Shown piece by piece: positions 1 to 12,203 of a DNA stretch of 64,000 nt (position 1 is the first letter of the stretch; each line of letters opens with the position of its first letter). The translations under genes and the position numbers were made by a program. The notes below the pieces were generated by a model. The model was not told the origin of the DNA and did no database searches. It saw nothing but the letters and a program-made list of their open reading frames with translations. Origin of the DNA: Heterodera schachtii (lineage: Eukaryota; Nematoda; Chromadorea; Rhabditida; Heteroderidae); contig SIJG01000003.1 in the NCBI GenBank assembly GCA_023374025.1, positions 310,001 to 374,000 of the forward strand, read 5' to 3'.

Positions 1-113
1 GGGGGCGCGGTTACTGTGAGGAGACACTGGGAAATGACAAAATATTGTTTTTGGGGAGAGGAGGGGGGGGGGGGGGAGGGGGTTGGCAAAAACATTATAA
101 TTTTGGCTGTCAG

Positions 114-3100
114 ATGCACGTCGACTCGGATTGTCGTTGACGAGGTCGACACTTTGCCATTCCCCGATCAGCTGATGCCACTGGCGGACAGTCCGTCGTT
201 TTCGTCTTTTGCGCCCTCGGCAATGCCGAGGTTGGCGCCACCCCCCCCCCGGCCTTTTTGCTCGGTTTTTCGTCAATTTTTTTCAGTTCGCGCCATCACA
301 CGGACACCGCTTCCCAACTCTCTTTCATTGTCAAGGAAAAACTGCACGAATTTGCGCGCGACCTTAGAAGACGCACTTCCGCAGTTCGTGAAGAGGTAAA
401 ATGAGAAGAGCATTTGGGAGGGAAAGCCGATTCATTGACTTTTGCTGGACGTTCAGTTAGTGCGCGAGCCGACGCCGGACGACGAACGCGCGGAGGAGGA
501 GGGGACGACGGTGGCGGACTCGGAAGCGGGGGCAAAGGCGTCGTTGGTGTCACTGATCGGACTGCACCGGGTGATCCCCCGAGGGCACTGAATGATTTGC
601 GGCCTAAAAAAACAGTTTCAAATTGAAAGGGCGACCAATTGGAGGACATTGTGGCCACTCCTTCGCGGCTTTTGCCTTCTCACATTGACACTTTCGGTGC
701 TTCTTCGCTCCTTTGGTCACTGTTTCTGATCGCTTTTCACATTCTGAAGGCTCTTTTTACGTCGGATGGCTTTCCTTTGTGCTGGTCGCTTTTCTGTACA
801 ATGCTTTTGTCATTCCGCTCCGCTGTTCCTACCCTTATCAGGCAATATCGTCGCTTTTCGTGTCGCTTTTTCGTCGTTTTTGTGCCCCTTTTTTGTCCGA
901 CTTCCTCTCCCACTCCCCCAATTGTTCAGACTTCGTCCAACCTTCGCCTTTGGCTCCTTTGCGATTACACCGCTGATCTGATCTATCTGCTCGACTTGGT
1001 GTTGGTCAAACCCCGGATGACTTTCATGCGCGATGGCATTGTCGTGGTGCTCCGTTCGCTTCGCCCTTTTCTCTCCGTCACCCGTCGCTTTTGCAGAAAG
1101 CGTCGTCCGATATGCTCTCCCATTACCTCCAAAGCGGCGTGTTCAAGTTGGACTTGCTGTCCCTGCTCCCCCTTGATGCCCTGTACTTCTTCACCGGCCC
1201 CGTCTCCGCGTGGCGATTTTGCCGTCTTTTCAAATTGAACTCCTTCTGGGAGTTCTTCGACCTGTTGGACAGCGCCTTCTCCAACCCATACGCTGTCAGG
1301 TGATCAAATGAGAGAAAGAAACCACGCAATTAGGCGACCGTAGGGACAGTGGCAATTAGCACTAATTAATGGAGCAAAAAATAAATTAACGAATTAATGC
1401 GATAAAATAATACGCATTCAAAGAATTGCAAAGACCTTCTTCTACATGATCTACATTATCCACTGCAACAGTTGCGTTTATTATGTGCTCAGTGCGTGGC
1501 AAGCATTTGGGTGCCATTTTTACATTTTATTGCCTTTTTAAATGAAAATTTTTAGCCAAATTCCCTATTTTTACAAAGGCAAATGGTATCTGAACAAATG
1601 GGTTTATAACAACGAAGGTAAGGAGAAAACGAGAAGGGGGAGAGAGATTGAGAGAGATTAAGAGAGACGAGATAGAAGAGAGAGAGAGAGAAAGAGAGAG
1701 GAGGGTAGGGAGAGAGAGGTGAAAATTTATTAATGAGCAATTAAGCAACATATTAGGGCTAATTGCCAAATGATTCCGTCGGTTTTTCATTTTCCCCAAA
1801 TGCTTCTTCTTCCCCCCCCCCCCTCTCCCAAGGCAATGCTTACATTCGCTGCTTTTATTTCACCGCCGCTGTCGCGTGCGTTTTTGTTCGCTTTGACTTT
1901 TTTCACCCATTCAATTTTTAGCACTTCGACTGGTAACAATCCAATGCCGACAAATGTGAGTTCCCCGAACAATTTTTATCTTTGGAATGCCCAAAATATA
2001 TGTGAACATATCCCCCCCCCCCCGTTTTTCATCCCTATTTCCTCCTCAGTTTTTTCGAGAGTCTCGGTCTTTTTTTTTCTTGTTCTAAATTTGGCTCTCG
2101 TCGCCCTCTCTTCACCCAAATCCTCTACTATAAAATCTCTCCTCTCTTTGTTAGGTGGTTGAGTATTTGTACATGACTTTTTCTTGGATGATGGGCGTTT
2201 TTGTGTTCGCCCTTCTGTTGGGACAAATCCGTGACATTGTGTCAAATGCGAACAAAAACAACGAGGAATTTCGCACAACAATGGACAAGGCTCTGTCCGA
2301 GTGCAAGCGACTCGACTTGCCCGAGCATTTGACGGCTCGGGTGAGGTCGTGGTAAGGGACAAATGGGCCAAGGGGAGGGGGCATTGACGGCACGGCATGG
2401 ACAGGTTGGCTAATCGGCTCAATGTTTTGTTAGGTTTCTTTACACGTGGGAGAGACAACGGACGTTGGAGGAGAAGAAGCTGGTGGAGAAGCTGCCATTG
2501 AAATTGCAGACGGACTTGGCACTGTCCGTCCATTACAGTACTTTGGGCAAAGTGAAGCTGTTCCAAGTGAGAGGGGGGGGGCGGGGGGAGAAGCGGCGCC
2601 GACTCTCTCCGATTATTCTACGATTGCCCCCTCCTCATTAGGACGCTGATCGGGCATTTCTGCGCGATTTGGTGCTTCGTCTACGTCCTGCCATTTTCTT
2701 ACCAGGGGATATGATTTGCAGAAAAGTGAGGGGAGGGGGACAAAAAAGAGGGGAAAAATGGCGCTGAATTTAGGGGGACGTGGGCAAAGGAGATGTACAT
2801 GTGAGTGAGTGGCAAGTCAAATGCCGAACTATTCTATTCCCATCCCCTCAGTGTTAACAACGGCATTTTGGAGGTGGTGGGCGGTGAGCACAACGAATTG
2901 GTATTCGCCACTCTTGCGGAGGGGTCGGTGTTCGGCGAAATTAGGCAATTATCAGGGACGATTTGGGCCGAAAACTAAGAACGGCACTTTCACCAACCAT
3001 TTCAGTCTGTTGGCAATTGGAGGAAACAATCGGCGGACAGCTAACATTCGATCGAAGGGTAAGCGAAGCGCAAAGAGAAGGGTTTGGCACTTTGTCGCTT

Positions 3101-3637
3101 CTTCAAAGGCTATTCCACGCTTTTCGTGCTCTCCAAAGAGGAACTGAACGATGTGATCAAAGACTATCCGGATGCACAACAATTGCTCAAGAAGAAGGCC
3201 AGGTATCCGATTGATCACTCACATCGATTGGTCATTTGCTGTTCTCTGATTTCCCAACTTTTTCGGCAAATGCTGAGGAAAGATCAAAAAGGCAATGCGA
3301 ATGCCGCTGAAGCGCGGCGGACTTTGATCGAACGGTGCCGTGTCTCCTGCGACTTGCGAACGCCGAGGTGCCATTGGCGTTGGCCGTTCCTCGCCCCCTA
3401 TTTTTGGCAATTTACGCCCCTTTCTTCAGAATGTTAGCCGCCGTTGCCCAATTGCTTCCGCCCGACTCACAAACGGTCAAACAATTGGGCAAGTCGCTTG
3501 GCGAAGACAGCGCCCAACGGCACAGAAATCCGTTGAGGAAAAGCCGATGGAGCACTTTGCCACCCGAATCGGAAATGTCATCAGAAGCCGAATTCCCATC
3601 GTTAAGTGCGAGAAATGAGTCGACAAAAAGTGAATGA
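114..3637 (+). CDS. tax-2: Cyclic-nucleotide-gated channel beta subunit (TAX-2 type), 5' incomplete
   Basis: Non-selective cation channel subunit of the sensory-cilium membrane; TAX-2 pairs with TAX-4 in thermo-, chemo- and CO2 sensation (family knowledge). Exons read 114-230, 287-395, 457-570, 630-696, 750-841, 930-about 1043, 1097-1299, 1424-1510, 1556-1617, 1833-1875, 1922-1955, 2155-2351, 2434-2566, 2642-2725, 2774-2800, 2852-2944, 3006-3058, 3109-3202, 3278-3367, 3430-3637. Phases agree throughout except at the 27-base exon. Seen: transmembrane segments from FYVGWL onward, the pore (exons 1833-1955) with a T-S-T-G-N-N-P filter lacking the acidic residue of alpha subunits, post-S6 C-linker ([11 protein letters not shown]), and a cyclic-nucleotide-binding domain with [17 protein letters not shown]. 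Introns 842-929 and 2945-3005 begin with GC. Exon 2774-2800 has one base too many between GDVGK and EMYI. An AATAAA follows at about 3679. Earlier exons lie upstream of the window. Confidence 0.88.
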
Positions 3638-3796
3638 ATACGGAAAAGAATTTACACAAAACGGAAAAAAAACTTTGCTAATAAACAGAATACAGTAGTA
3701 ATACCTTCCCAAGCATACCGTATGCCATTGTACAATATGACAACAAAAAATACGCGTTGATCACAGCAGTAAATCCCACAGCCTTCGCCCCTTTGC

Positions 3797-6700
3797 TCAT
3801 CCGAACAAAGTTTGTGCCATTTCGGTCAGAAAACGGAACCCGGATGCATTTGACATTGTCGTCGCGTTTGTCGGCGTGTGCAGAAAGCCGCCATTGCCAT
3901 GCGTCGATTGTTGGGCGGGGATTAACGGAAGCGGTGGCCCCACATTTTTTGCGATTTCTCCCTCTGCTGAAGCGGCGCCTCCGTGTGGTCGCTTTGCGCT
4001 TCCTTCGTCCCTTTGTCCGCAATTTGCCATTTGTCTGTCGTCCCTTTGTCCGTCTCCGTGCCGTTGTCCTTCTTCAGTTTTTATCCAAATAGCTTCGGTC
4101 ACTTAATCCCTTTTCTTGCCTTCGTTTTGCATCCTCCTCTGTGCCATTGCCATTTCGCCAATTTTTGCCATTTCGTCCATCGCCGTCCCTCCGTCGACCA
4201 CTGCCAATGTTTCATTTTGTCCACCATTTTCGTATGCCATTGCCAATGAGTGGTCAAAATCATTGGCACAAATTTGTTGGGAGGACGGCCAAAATTGACT
4301 TGCGGCAGCCGCAAAATTGAACACACTGCCAGCAGCATTGAGCCAAGCGGGGGAGAATTGTTGTTGGAATTGGAGAGAGAAATGGGCGGAAGGGTCGACG
4401 GCGGAGATCAAAGGGGAGGGAGGGAGGGGGACGAGCTAAAGGGAAGGCAATTAGCGACAGTAATTAGCTAAGTGAGGAGTGACTTGGCATTCTCAAAACA
4501 CTTCCAATTAATCAATCAGTTGATCGTCCACCTGTTGCTGCTGCGCTGTGCCCCCAAAACAATCGGTGTCCTCCCCTCCACCCGCCGTTGGATTTGCTGC
4601 CATTGCCAACATCGAATTCCAATAGTCCGTCGTTGCCATCGATGGCGGGTAAATGCCGGACGAAAAGTCGACAATTGGCGAGGCATTGTGAGGGAAAACG
4701 CCGCCCGCAGAAGTGGAGGACGAAGGAGGACAGTAATAATAGCAAGCGTAAGGAGAAACGTCCACAGTCTCGGCATAGTAACGCTCGAAAGTGAACTTAA
4801 ACAGAGGGAAGGGGACGGATTGGAAAGTGTGGCCAAGCAAAAATAATTCCCAAAAAACTAGGAAAATCCTCGAAACTATAAACTATAGTTTTTTCTTTGC
4901 CTGAGTGCGTTTTAGTCGTGGCGTGCCATTGCCATGCGAAAGCGGGGCCAAAGTTTGGGCGGCATTTGGCCATGACAAAGAAGAGGAGGAGGAGGAAAGG
5001 TGACAATCGTTGTTGATCTCAGCGGAAGATGGCAGAGTAGCAGGGGGAAGAGGAGGAAGTTCATTGGGAATGTGGTGATGAGGGAGGAAAGAGGAGGAAG
5101 AGGAAGAGAAAAGCTCGAATTGGGAGGCGGGCAAACGGACGGTGGCGGAAGAGGGGAAAAGTGCCGACGCCGAGGGGGCCGACGAAGCCACGTTCGTTCT
5201 ATGGAAAAAGTAATTAGCGATTAATGAGCGATTGAATGGGCATTTTTCCGAATGCCATGCGAACCCCGTGCCGATTGTGCCGATTGTCTCTCCGTCCGTC
5301 CCTTTCCCTTCTCTTTCGTGCGCCTCCCTTCTGCCCGTCTTTTTGCCCTTTTTGCTTTTTGCCGTTGCAACAATTGCCTTGGGATGTGCGTTCGGAGAGA
5401 ATGCCGCCGTTGGAATTATTTCTGTGTCAGTTGTGTCGATGAAATCGCTTAAAATAATGTCAATTAATTGCTTAATTAATTCGTCTAATTAGTTGCTTCG
5501 TCCGACTTTTGCTGGAGGGACGACCGCTGCTGGCCAACAGCGACAATTTGCTGCTGCTGATTGTGCAGATTACGTGGCGACAACAGCAAAGTGTCGTCAA
5601 ACGAAAAGTTTCTGAAAGAACGGGTACGGTATGCCAATTTAAGTAAATTTAGGTACGGTAGTTTTGTGCCAATTATTTTTTGATTAATGCATCGCTCTTT
5701 TCTATGCTTGAATTTATCAGTCCCCACTTGAACTTCGGCGAGTTTCTTTTCTCCAGCAGCAATTCACCGTCGATTTCTCTGAAATTTTCAAATTATAAAC
5801 CATTAACAGACTAATTAATTGTGCTCAAGTGGCCAAAGTCTCACGTCAGCATCCGATGGTTCGCTTCAATTCTGTCGGGTTTTCCATTCTGAAAATAATT
5901 CAATATTCTATTTTATTTTACCATAAATTAATTTTGGAATTTTCACATTGCAAACCTTCGCAAACATTTTGAAAGCTGACTGAAAGTAGTTGATCAAATG
6001 GGTGTGTTTGCTGATCAGTCGGTAAACCAAAAGATTGGAAGAGGTGTATTTAATCGCTGCAAATCATAATTAGTCAATTAATCTAATTAACTAAACTTTT
6101 AATTAATATTTTTGTCTCAAATTTCATCTCTTCTCACCCGTTTCATGCGCTTCCGCCACATTTTTCAAGTCGTCCGGATGAACGAAAGAATACAAAGTCT
6201 GTTTTGTTGGATCGGAAACGGAAGAAAAAGAAGCCGCGGGTGACTCATCCATCTCCAAAATGCAGCGAAACCTTTGCTCCAATAGACCAAACAAAGAATA
6301 ATAATGACGCATTAAGAAATGCTACCGTAAATCCAAGTTTTGGAAGCCAAAGTCCAACGAATGGCGACTTCTGAGGATTGGGTCGTCGAGTTGCGGGTCC
6401 AATTGGGGCGGTGGGGCAAAAGGGCTCAAACTCAAAGATCAATTGCAATTTGGGCGGGGGGGGGGGCAAAGGGCCGGAGAATGGCAAATGAATCGGCGGA
6501 GGGGGGGGGGGGGGAGGAGGGCACAGTTTGTCAATCTTCAAAAGGCCTCACGTGCATGTGGCCACAAGTGCGTATTTCCTGCACTTCGCCCAATTCTCCG
6601 TGCCAAATTCGGTCGCGTTTTGCTCCCTTTGCTGCGTTTGTTGTGCCGTTGTCGCGTTGCGCATTCGTTGCGCGGAGGGCGGCACAAAAGGCGACAATTC

Positions 6701-9700
6701 GACACGATGGGAATGCACTGAGATGAGACGACAGCGAAATTCGGCACGCTTTTTTTGGGGGTGGGCAATTAATGACTAATGATCTAATTAACAGAGGGAG
6801 GGGGAGGGGGTGCTCACGTTGAAGCCACAACTGTAGTCAAGGAGACAGCGAAAGCGAAGCACAACTGAAAAGGACCAGTCGGCGAAGGACACTGAAAAGA
6901 GGAAACAAAGGAAGAGAACGAAATGAGAAATAGGGAGGGAAAAAAGAGGAGAGCAGAAGAAGAGGAAGAGGAGGAGAGGAGGGGAAGGAAGAAAGAGGGA
7001 AAAAGAAAAAAGGAGAAAAAAGGAAGAAGAAGAAATAAGAAATGGCGAGGGAAAAAAGAGGAGAGCGCATGAAGAGGAAGAGGAGGAGAGGAGGGGAAGG
7101 AAGAAACGAAAGAGATGGATGAAGAATGGATAGGAAGAAGAGGAAGAAGAAATGGATGGAACGGAAGAAGAAAGAGGGTCGGAAGGGAAGTGAGGGGAGA
7201 ATGGAGAAAGGGGGCCGAGAGGAGGGGGGGGGGGAAAGGAAGAAAGGGGGAAAAAGAAAGGAGGAGAAAAAAGGAAGAGGAAGAAATAAGAAATGGCGAG
7301 GGAAAAAAGAGGAGAGCGAATGAAAAGGAAGAGGAGGAGAGGAGGGGAAGGAAGAAACGAAAAAGATGGATGAAAAATGGATAGGAAGAAGAAATGGATG
7401 GAAGGGAAGAAGAAAGAGAGTCGGAAGGGAAGTGAATGGAGAAAGGGGCAGAGAGGGGGGGGGGGGGGGGCGACCGACTGACTGCGACTGTTCGTTCCGT
7501 CGAAAGTGCCCCCCTCTCTTCGCCTTTCTCTTCCCAAGGCGAATTGCATCGCATTTTGCAGAAGTGTCCGCAATTCGTCTCTGTCCTCCGAATGAATCCT
7601 TCCATTAATTAATTAATATTTTAATTGCTTTATTCATTCTGTTCATTTCGCTCACAATTCGAAAAGTGACTGATGGAGAAGGTCCGACTGAAAGGGAAAT
7701 TTTGAAACAAAATTTTGAATTTAAATGCTTTTAATTAATTAATTAATTACCTGCTGAAAGCCCAAATAAACTTCGATGTTCTCTGACACATAGAAAATGT
7801 CACCGTCCAAATGAAGCGCCAGCAGAAAAGCGCCCAAAGCCTAAGAAAAGAAAGGCATTTTAAGCAAAAAAGTGACATTTAAAAAGTCAAAGCTTTTTAT
7901 GGAAGTGCCGTTGCAACGACCATTTGAATGATTTAATAAGAAATGGACAATTGTGGGGGGAGGGGGGGGGGAAGCGAACCCACGCCTCTGCTTCTTCTTC
8001 CTTACACTGATCCTGATCATTTTCCGTTCGCTTGTTTCCCTCCAACTTTTTTTCCAATTTTCCCCCAAAAATTCCAATCCCTTTCTTCTCCTGCTTCTGC
8101 TTCACCTTTTGTGCCAATTTCGTAAATCGCATTTCCCCGTAGTCCAACGTGGCCATCCCATTTTGTGGGTTCACCAGCGTCGGCACCCGTTCGACTGGCG
8201 ACCCGTGAAGCCGTGCCAAAGGGTGTTCGGCACAACACCCGTCGCAAGTTGACGACGCTTTTTGGGCACAGACTGAAAAAAGCAATGAATCCATTAGAAA
8301 AATAATAAGCTAATATTGCAACAAAAAGTTTAAGCGGCACATCCTTTGGTTTTGCCTTACCGTTTTCCCTTTTGTTCTCATTTGTCACTGTTTATTTGTC
8401 CCCTTTTTGTCCTCAGATTTGCCGAAATTTCCCGCCGAGAAACCCGAAAAACCTCCCTTCCCCCCATTGACTGTTCCGTGCCGCTTTGGCCATTCCCTCG
8501 GCTTCTTCTCATAATCACCCCCCTACCTCCCCCCTCTCCCCCCCCCCATTTTCCCCCATTTTCGCCGTTTGTTTGTCTTTCTCGCCCCATTCATATTCGG
8601 ATGGATACTTCGTTATGTCATTTGTTTGTTCATTAATTGAGAATGGTGCTAATATCTTGGTAAATGCCTATTTGCAATACCTTTCGCCCCTCCCCCTTCA
8701 TTTGTCAAGTGCCAACTTCTCAGTTTCTCTTCAGCTGTTCTTCACCCCACTCGATCACTGAAATTAATCCCCTTTTATAGCATGACGGGTAGGGATGGTT
8801 TTCAACTCCCCCCCCCCCCCCTCTCCGCCCCTCATTAGCAAATGCACCATTTCATTAGAATTTTCAAATCACTTTTTTGCACCTTGGAAATGTGCTTTGA
8901 TCTGCAAAAATGCGACTGCCAGACGGAGCACTGACAATTTGTCTAATCTTTGAAGAACCGACACTTCGTAGGGCAGCAGAGAGGCCACCTGAAAAACAGC
9001 AAAACAATCGCTGGAATGAACCTCAATTAATGATGGCCCATATTAATTTAACTGCTTTATGTTTCCCTTCGAATGGGAATACCGTAACTTACCGTCTCCA
9101 ACTCTCCGTTGAGCCTTTCCCTGTGCCGTTTCGAAGGGTTCGACGGCAAAACATTGGCAGAAGACTGCTGTTGATTCGTATGCCCATGGAGAAGGTCGCC
9201 AAATGGTCCAATGTCCCGAGGGCATTTTGTGGAGAATTCGCTGTTGTGAAATGTCCGAATACTAAAACTTTCAAAAAGAAATCAAAAAACTAAGGGCTTT
9301 TGGCCAAAAAAGACATATTTAAGTCAATGGCACAAATGCCATGCCAAAATATGGAAATGCAAAAGAAATTAAAACGAAAATGAGAATGAAATCGGTGATG
9401 ATAAGCTCATCTCATAATTAAGCAGAACCATCGGCACTTCGCTCGTCACTCATCAGCGATTTCTCTTCTCAACTCGCCCTTTTCACCTTTCAGCAATAAT
9501 TATGCACTTGCCCAACCACACCCTTTCTCCACCCCATTCATTGCCCCCCCCCCTTTTTTTTTACCCCCCGCCCAATAATCCCCCCCCCCCCCCCCCCCTC
9601 AATTGTCAGTCACTGACTCTCCCCCATCTTCGACACCTCAAAAATATTGCGCGAAATTGGGTGATGGAAATATGACAGGGGGTTATTTGAGAAGGGTGTT

Positions 9701-11015
9701 AACCCGACAATTTTGATGAAAAACAAACCAAAGAATTTAGGTAATAAAAAACATCCGAAGATTTGTTTGTTTTTTTAATTGAGAATTGTTTTTATTTTCT
9801 TATTAACTGTCAAAACATTTCCTTTATGTACACTAACAAATAAGTTCAAGGGCATTCATTGCCATCGTCGTGTCCCCCCTCCTCCTCCTTCTTCCCCCTT
9901 CATTCTGTGCTTCTTTCTTTTCAGAGATTCATTCATTGCCCGGTTCCTATTTAATAATTCACCCTTTCCCCCCATTTGCCATTTGCCCAAGAGAAGCAAC
10001 AGAACTGAACATATGTCCGCAGGGAAAGGGTACGTACGGACACTGGACGAAGGAAGACGAAAGAAGACGAGAGGAGGGGGGAGGGCACTCATTCGCCGTT
10101 GCCCAGTCGCCCGATTTTATTGCCCAATTTGTGATTAATAAGGAATAAGTAATTTTGTTCATTCGCCCGTTCTTTATAAGGAAGATGGGGAAGAAATGAA
10201 GATGAAGCAAAAGATGATGAAGCGAGAAGGAAAGGGAAGAGACAAAGCGGAAGAGGGAAATAAAATAGGAAGAAAATGGAGAGAAATGGGGGAGGAGAAA
10301 GGAATTTAAGCAAAGAATTGTGGAAAGAAAAGAGGGGGGGGGGGGAGAGAGACAAATTGAGTGATTTGAGGAAAATCATTTCCGCCATATTTTTAATGTT
10401 TCCATTTGCTCGTCTCCCCCCCCCCCCCGGCGTTTATTACCTCCCCCCTTTTTCATTTATCTGCTTGGTGGTACAGTAATTAATTGCGCCATTTCATCTC
10501 ATAATTGTTCAACGGAAGGATGTGAAGGTGAGGGAAATGAGAAGGGATCATCCGGGGGAGGAAAAGGCGCAAAAGCAATGCAATTGAGAAGTGGGGGGGG
10601 GGGTAATTAAAGAAAAAACAATTCCGAGTCAGTTTATGCTGAATTGGCACTGAACTTCTTCTGCTGATTAGGCTTTTCCCTCGGCATGTTTTATTTTGGC
10701 ACTTCGCTTTTCCAATTGCTGCTTTAATGGCATTCCTTTGGCCAAATGACTGTGAATGTTGGCCAATTTTTGGCCTGTCTTCCGTTTCCACCCAATTGGC
10801 CCACAATCCCTGGAGGAGAAGGGAGCGCAATCGTCTGGGCCGAGCATGGCACGGCACGGCATTTTCCGTGACTTCCACACAACAACATTGTCCCCCGCCA
10901 TCCTTCTCCCCCTCAGACGGCGAGTTGTTCCTCGTCCCATTCCGTCCCCTTTCTTTCGCCCTTTTGCCATCACTCACCGTTTGAAGTTGCGTTGGCGCCG
11001 TTTGCCCGGATACAT
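3797..11015 (-). CDS. ahr-1: Aryl hydrocarbon receptor, bHLH-PAS transcription factor
   Basis: Nuclear bHLH-PAS factor that dimerises with the ARNT homologue AHA-1 and specifies neuronal fates in nematodes (family knowledge). The first coding exon, 10978-11015, encodes MYPGKRRQRNFKR, almost the C. elegans AHR-1 start. The next exon, about 9095-9261, holds the basic region (NPSKRHRERLNGELET); 8883-8988 holds helix 2; 8122-8275, 7752-7841, 7663-7688 and about 7490-7590 form PAS-A (GFQQSDLLHQSLFEL, IHSEDRDELR). Exons at 6814-6890 (FRCLLDYSCGFN), about 6540-6735 and 6330-6425 link to PAS-B at 6137-6305 (YSFVHPDDLKNVAEAHE), with 5960-6056 (LLVYRLISK), about 5840-5892 and 5728-5778 after it. 5525-5611 carries FSFDDTLLLSPRNL, a motif shared with C. 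elegans. The Ser/Pro/Gln-rich tail uses 4901-5198, 4532-4795, 4120-4435 and 3797-4071. Two tail introns start with GC. Without the last, 48-base intron the protein would stop at 4103. The gene is convergent with tax-2, 160 bases away. Confidence 0.88.
6919..7445. repeat. Purine-rich tandem repeat inside an ahr-1 intron
   Basis: The stretch is almost pure A/G on the + strand. A unit of roughly 110 bases containing AAATGGCGAGGGAAAAAAG and GATGGATGAA recurs near 7031 and 7281, with a partial copy near 6925. Long open frames on the minus strand here (Ser/Pro/Phe-rich) are by-products of the CT composition and do not match the PAS domain on either side. Confidence 0.75.
9300..10977. other. Long first intron of ahr-1
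   Basis: Between the start-codon exon (10978-11015) and the basic-region exon (ending near 9261) there is about 1.7 kb. It contains poly-C runs near 9580, 10330 and 10420, and a minus-strand open frame of about 100 codons at 10668-10973 with no recognisable domain. The phase works without any exon in between (CG|T joins arginine to IRTF), so I read it as a single intron, though a small additional exon cannot be excluded. Confidence 0.6.
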
Positions 11016-11833
11016 TGTTTATCGTCTCCAAATTGAGTCTTCTTCAATGCCAACCGTACAAATGGGAAGCGAAAAGAATAGAAAATGAATGTCAACGGTG
11101 ATGCTTCGATCGAAGGGGGGGGGAAGGGAAGTGATCGCTCGTGGCTTTTGGTTTTTTTTGATTCTCGACTTGGAATTGCTTGGGGGGAATGGCACTGTCC
11201 GCGCAATGGCGGGGGATGGATGTCTCGACGGGGGAGTGCCTTTCCCGTGCCCCCTCCCCTCGGCGGGTGCCCTCTCTCTCCCCCCCCCCTCTCCCTACCG
11301 TAACCCAACGCCCCCCCCCCCCCTCCCCTCAAATCATTCATTCATTCACTTCCATTCTTTTTCTTTCCCCTCCCCCCTCAAATGAATCGATTCTCCGCTG
11401 CAATTGGCCAAATGGCATCACTCACTTGGCCATCTTCTGCTTAAAGCCATCATTACAGAAGACTCTCTTATCGTTTCTTTTTGTTCACTTTAAGACCCGC
11501 TTGTCCTTTGGAGCAATTGAAACCAACACAAAATTTAATGAATTTTTGGCACGCAATGCATGTGCCATTGGCCAACAGAGGAGGAAACACAGGGGGAGAG
11601 AGAAAGAGAGGGAGGGGGAGAGAGAGAAAAGAGGAGAAAGATGGGAGAGAGAGGGGGAGAGAGAGAGAGAAAAGAGGAGAAAGATGGGAGAGAGAGGGGG
11701 AGAGAGAGAGAGAGAGAGAAAGGGGGAGAGGAGAGAGAGAGTTAGTGAAAATGAGAGAGTAAAGAAAGTCACACCAAAACATATAATAAAACCGATTTTC
11801 TAAGAAAAAAAATTAGCTATAGGTCGTTCTTTA
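11016..11833. other. Upstream region of ahr-1 with GA-rich tracts
   Basis: No convincing gene. Poly-C and poly-G runs occur near 11280-11330. A GA-rich simple repeat runs from about 11588 to 11745 and contains a near-duplicated block (GAGGAGAAAGATGGGAGAGA twice). The promoter of ahr-1 should lie here, but I see no motif I would name. Confidence 0.55.
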
Positions 11834-12203
11834 GGGTCGGGGTCGTTTTCGCGCCAGCCTAGTTTTTGAACTATAACTTTTTTCATTGTCAACCAAATCT
11901 AGCTTTCTTGGTATCATTCGAAAGCCCTTCACATACTCTATTAGCATGCAAAATTGCGAAAAATTTCGTTAAGGTTCAAAAAAGTTATGGCCAAAAAAGC
12001 TGAAAAACCTGATTTCTGATGTACTTTTGGTCTTAAGTTTGTTCAAAATTAACAAATTTTTTTGGAATTTTGCAGACTAATAGAGGATCCTTAGGGCTAT
12101 CAAATGATACCAAGAAAGTTGGATTTGGTGGGCAATAAAAAAAGTTATAGTTCAAAAACTAGGATGGCGCGAAAACGACCCGGCGCGAAAACGACCTGGC
12201 CCG
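11834..12203. mobile_element. Foldback (MITE-like) DNA transposon with 9-bp target duplication
   Basis: The two halves are near-perfect inverted copies: 11834-11926 pairs with 12093-12203 (shared core GTTTTCGCGCC, then CTAGTTTTTGAACTATAACT, then CTTTCTTGGTATCATT). Pairing continues inward with mismatches, so the whole 370 bases could form one hairpin. The 9-base sequence CGTTCTTTA flanks both sides (11825-11833 and 12204-12212), as expected for a target-site duplication. The right end carries two copies of the GGCGCGAAAACGACC tip, the left end one. There is no transposase reading frame, so it is non-autonomous. Long inverted ends with a 9-bp duplication suggest a Mutator-like superfamily; that assignment is inference. 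Confidence 0.85.

Noticed and set aside
4103..4103. Stop-codon readthrough in ahr-1
   Set aside because: A frame-preserving GC-AG intron removes the stop and is a simpler explanation in a genome with many such introns.
6788..7605. Overlapping 261- and 263-residue Ser/Pro/Phe-rich minus frames
   Set aside because: Their middle is a purine-rich intronic repeat; only short ends (IHSEDRDELR, FRCLLDYSCGFN) are real ahr-1 exons, in other frames.
10480..11031. A 183-residue minus frame starting METINNVSGQTAPTQ
   Set aside because: Overlaps the ahr-1 first exon in another frame; the MYPGKRRQRNFKR frame is the conserved one.
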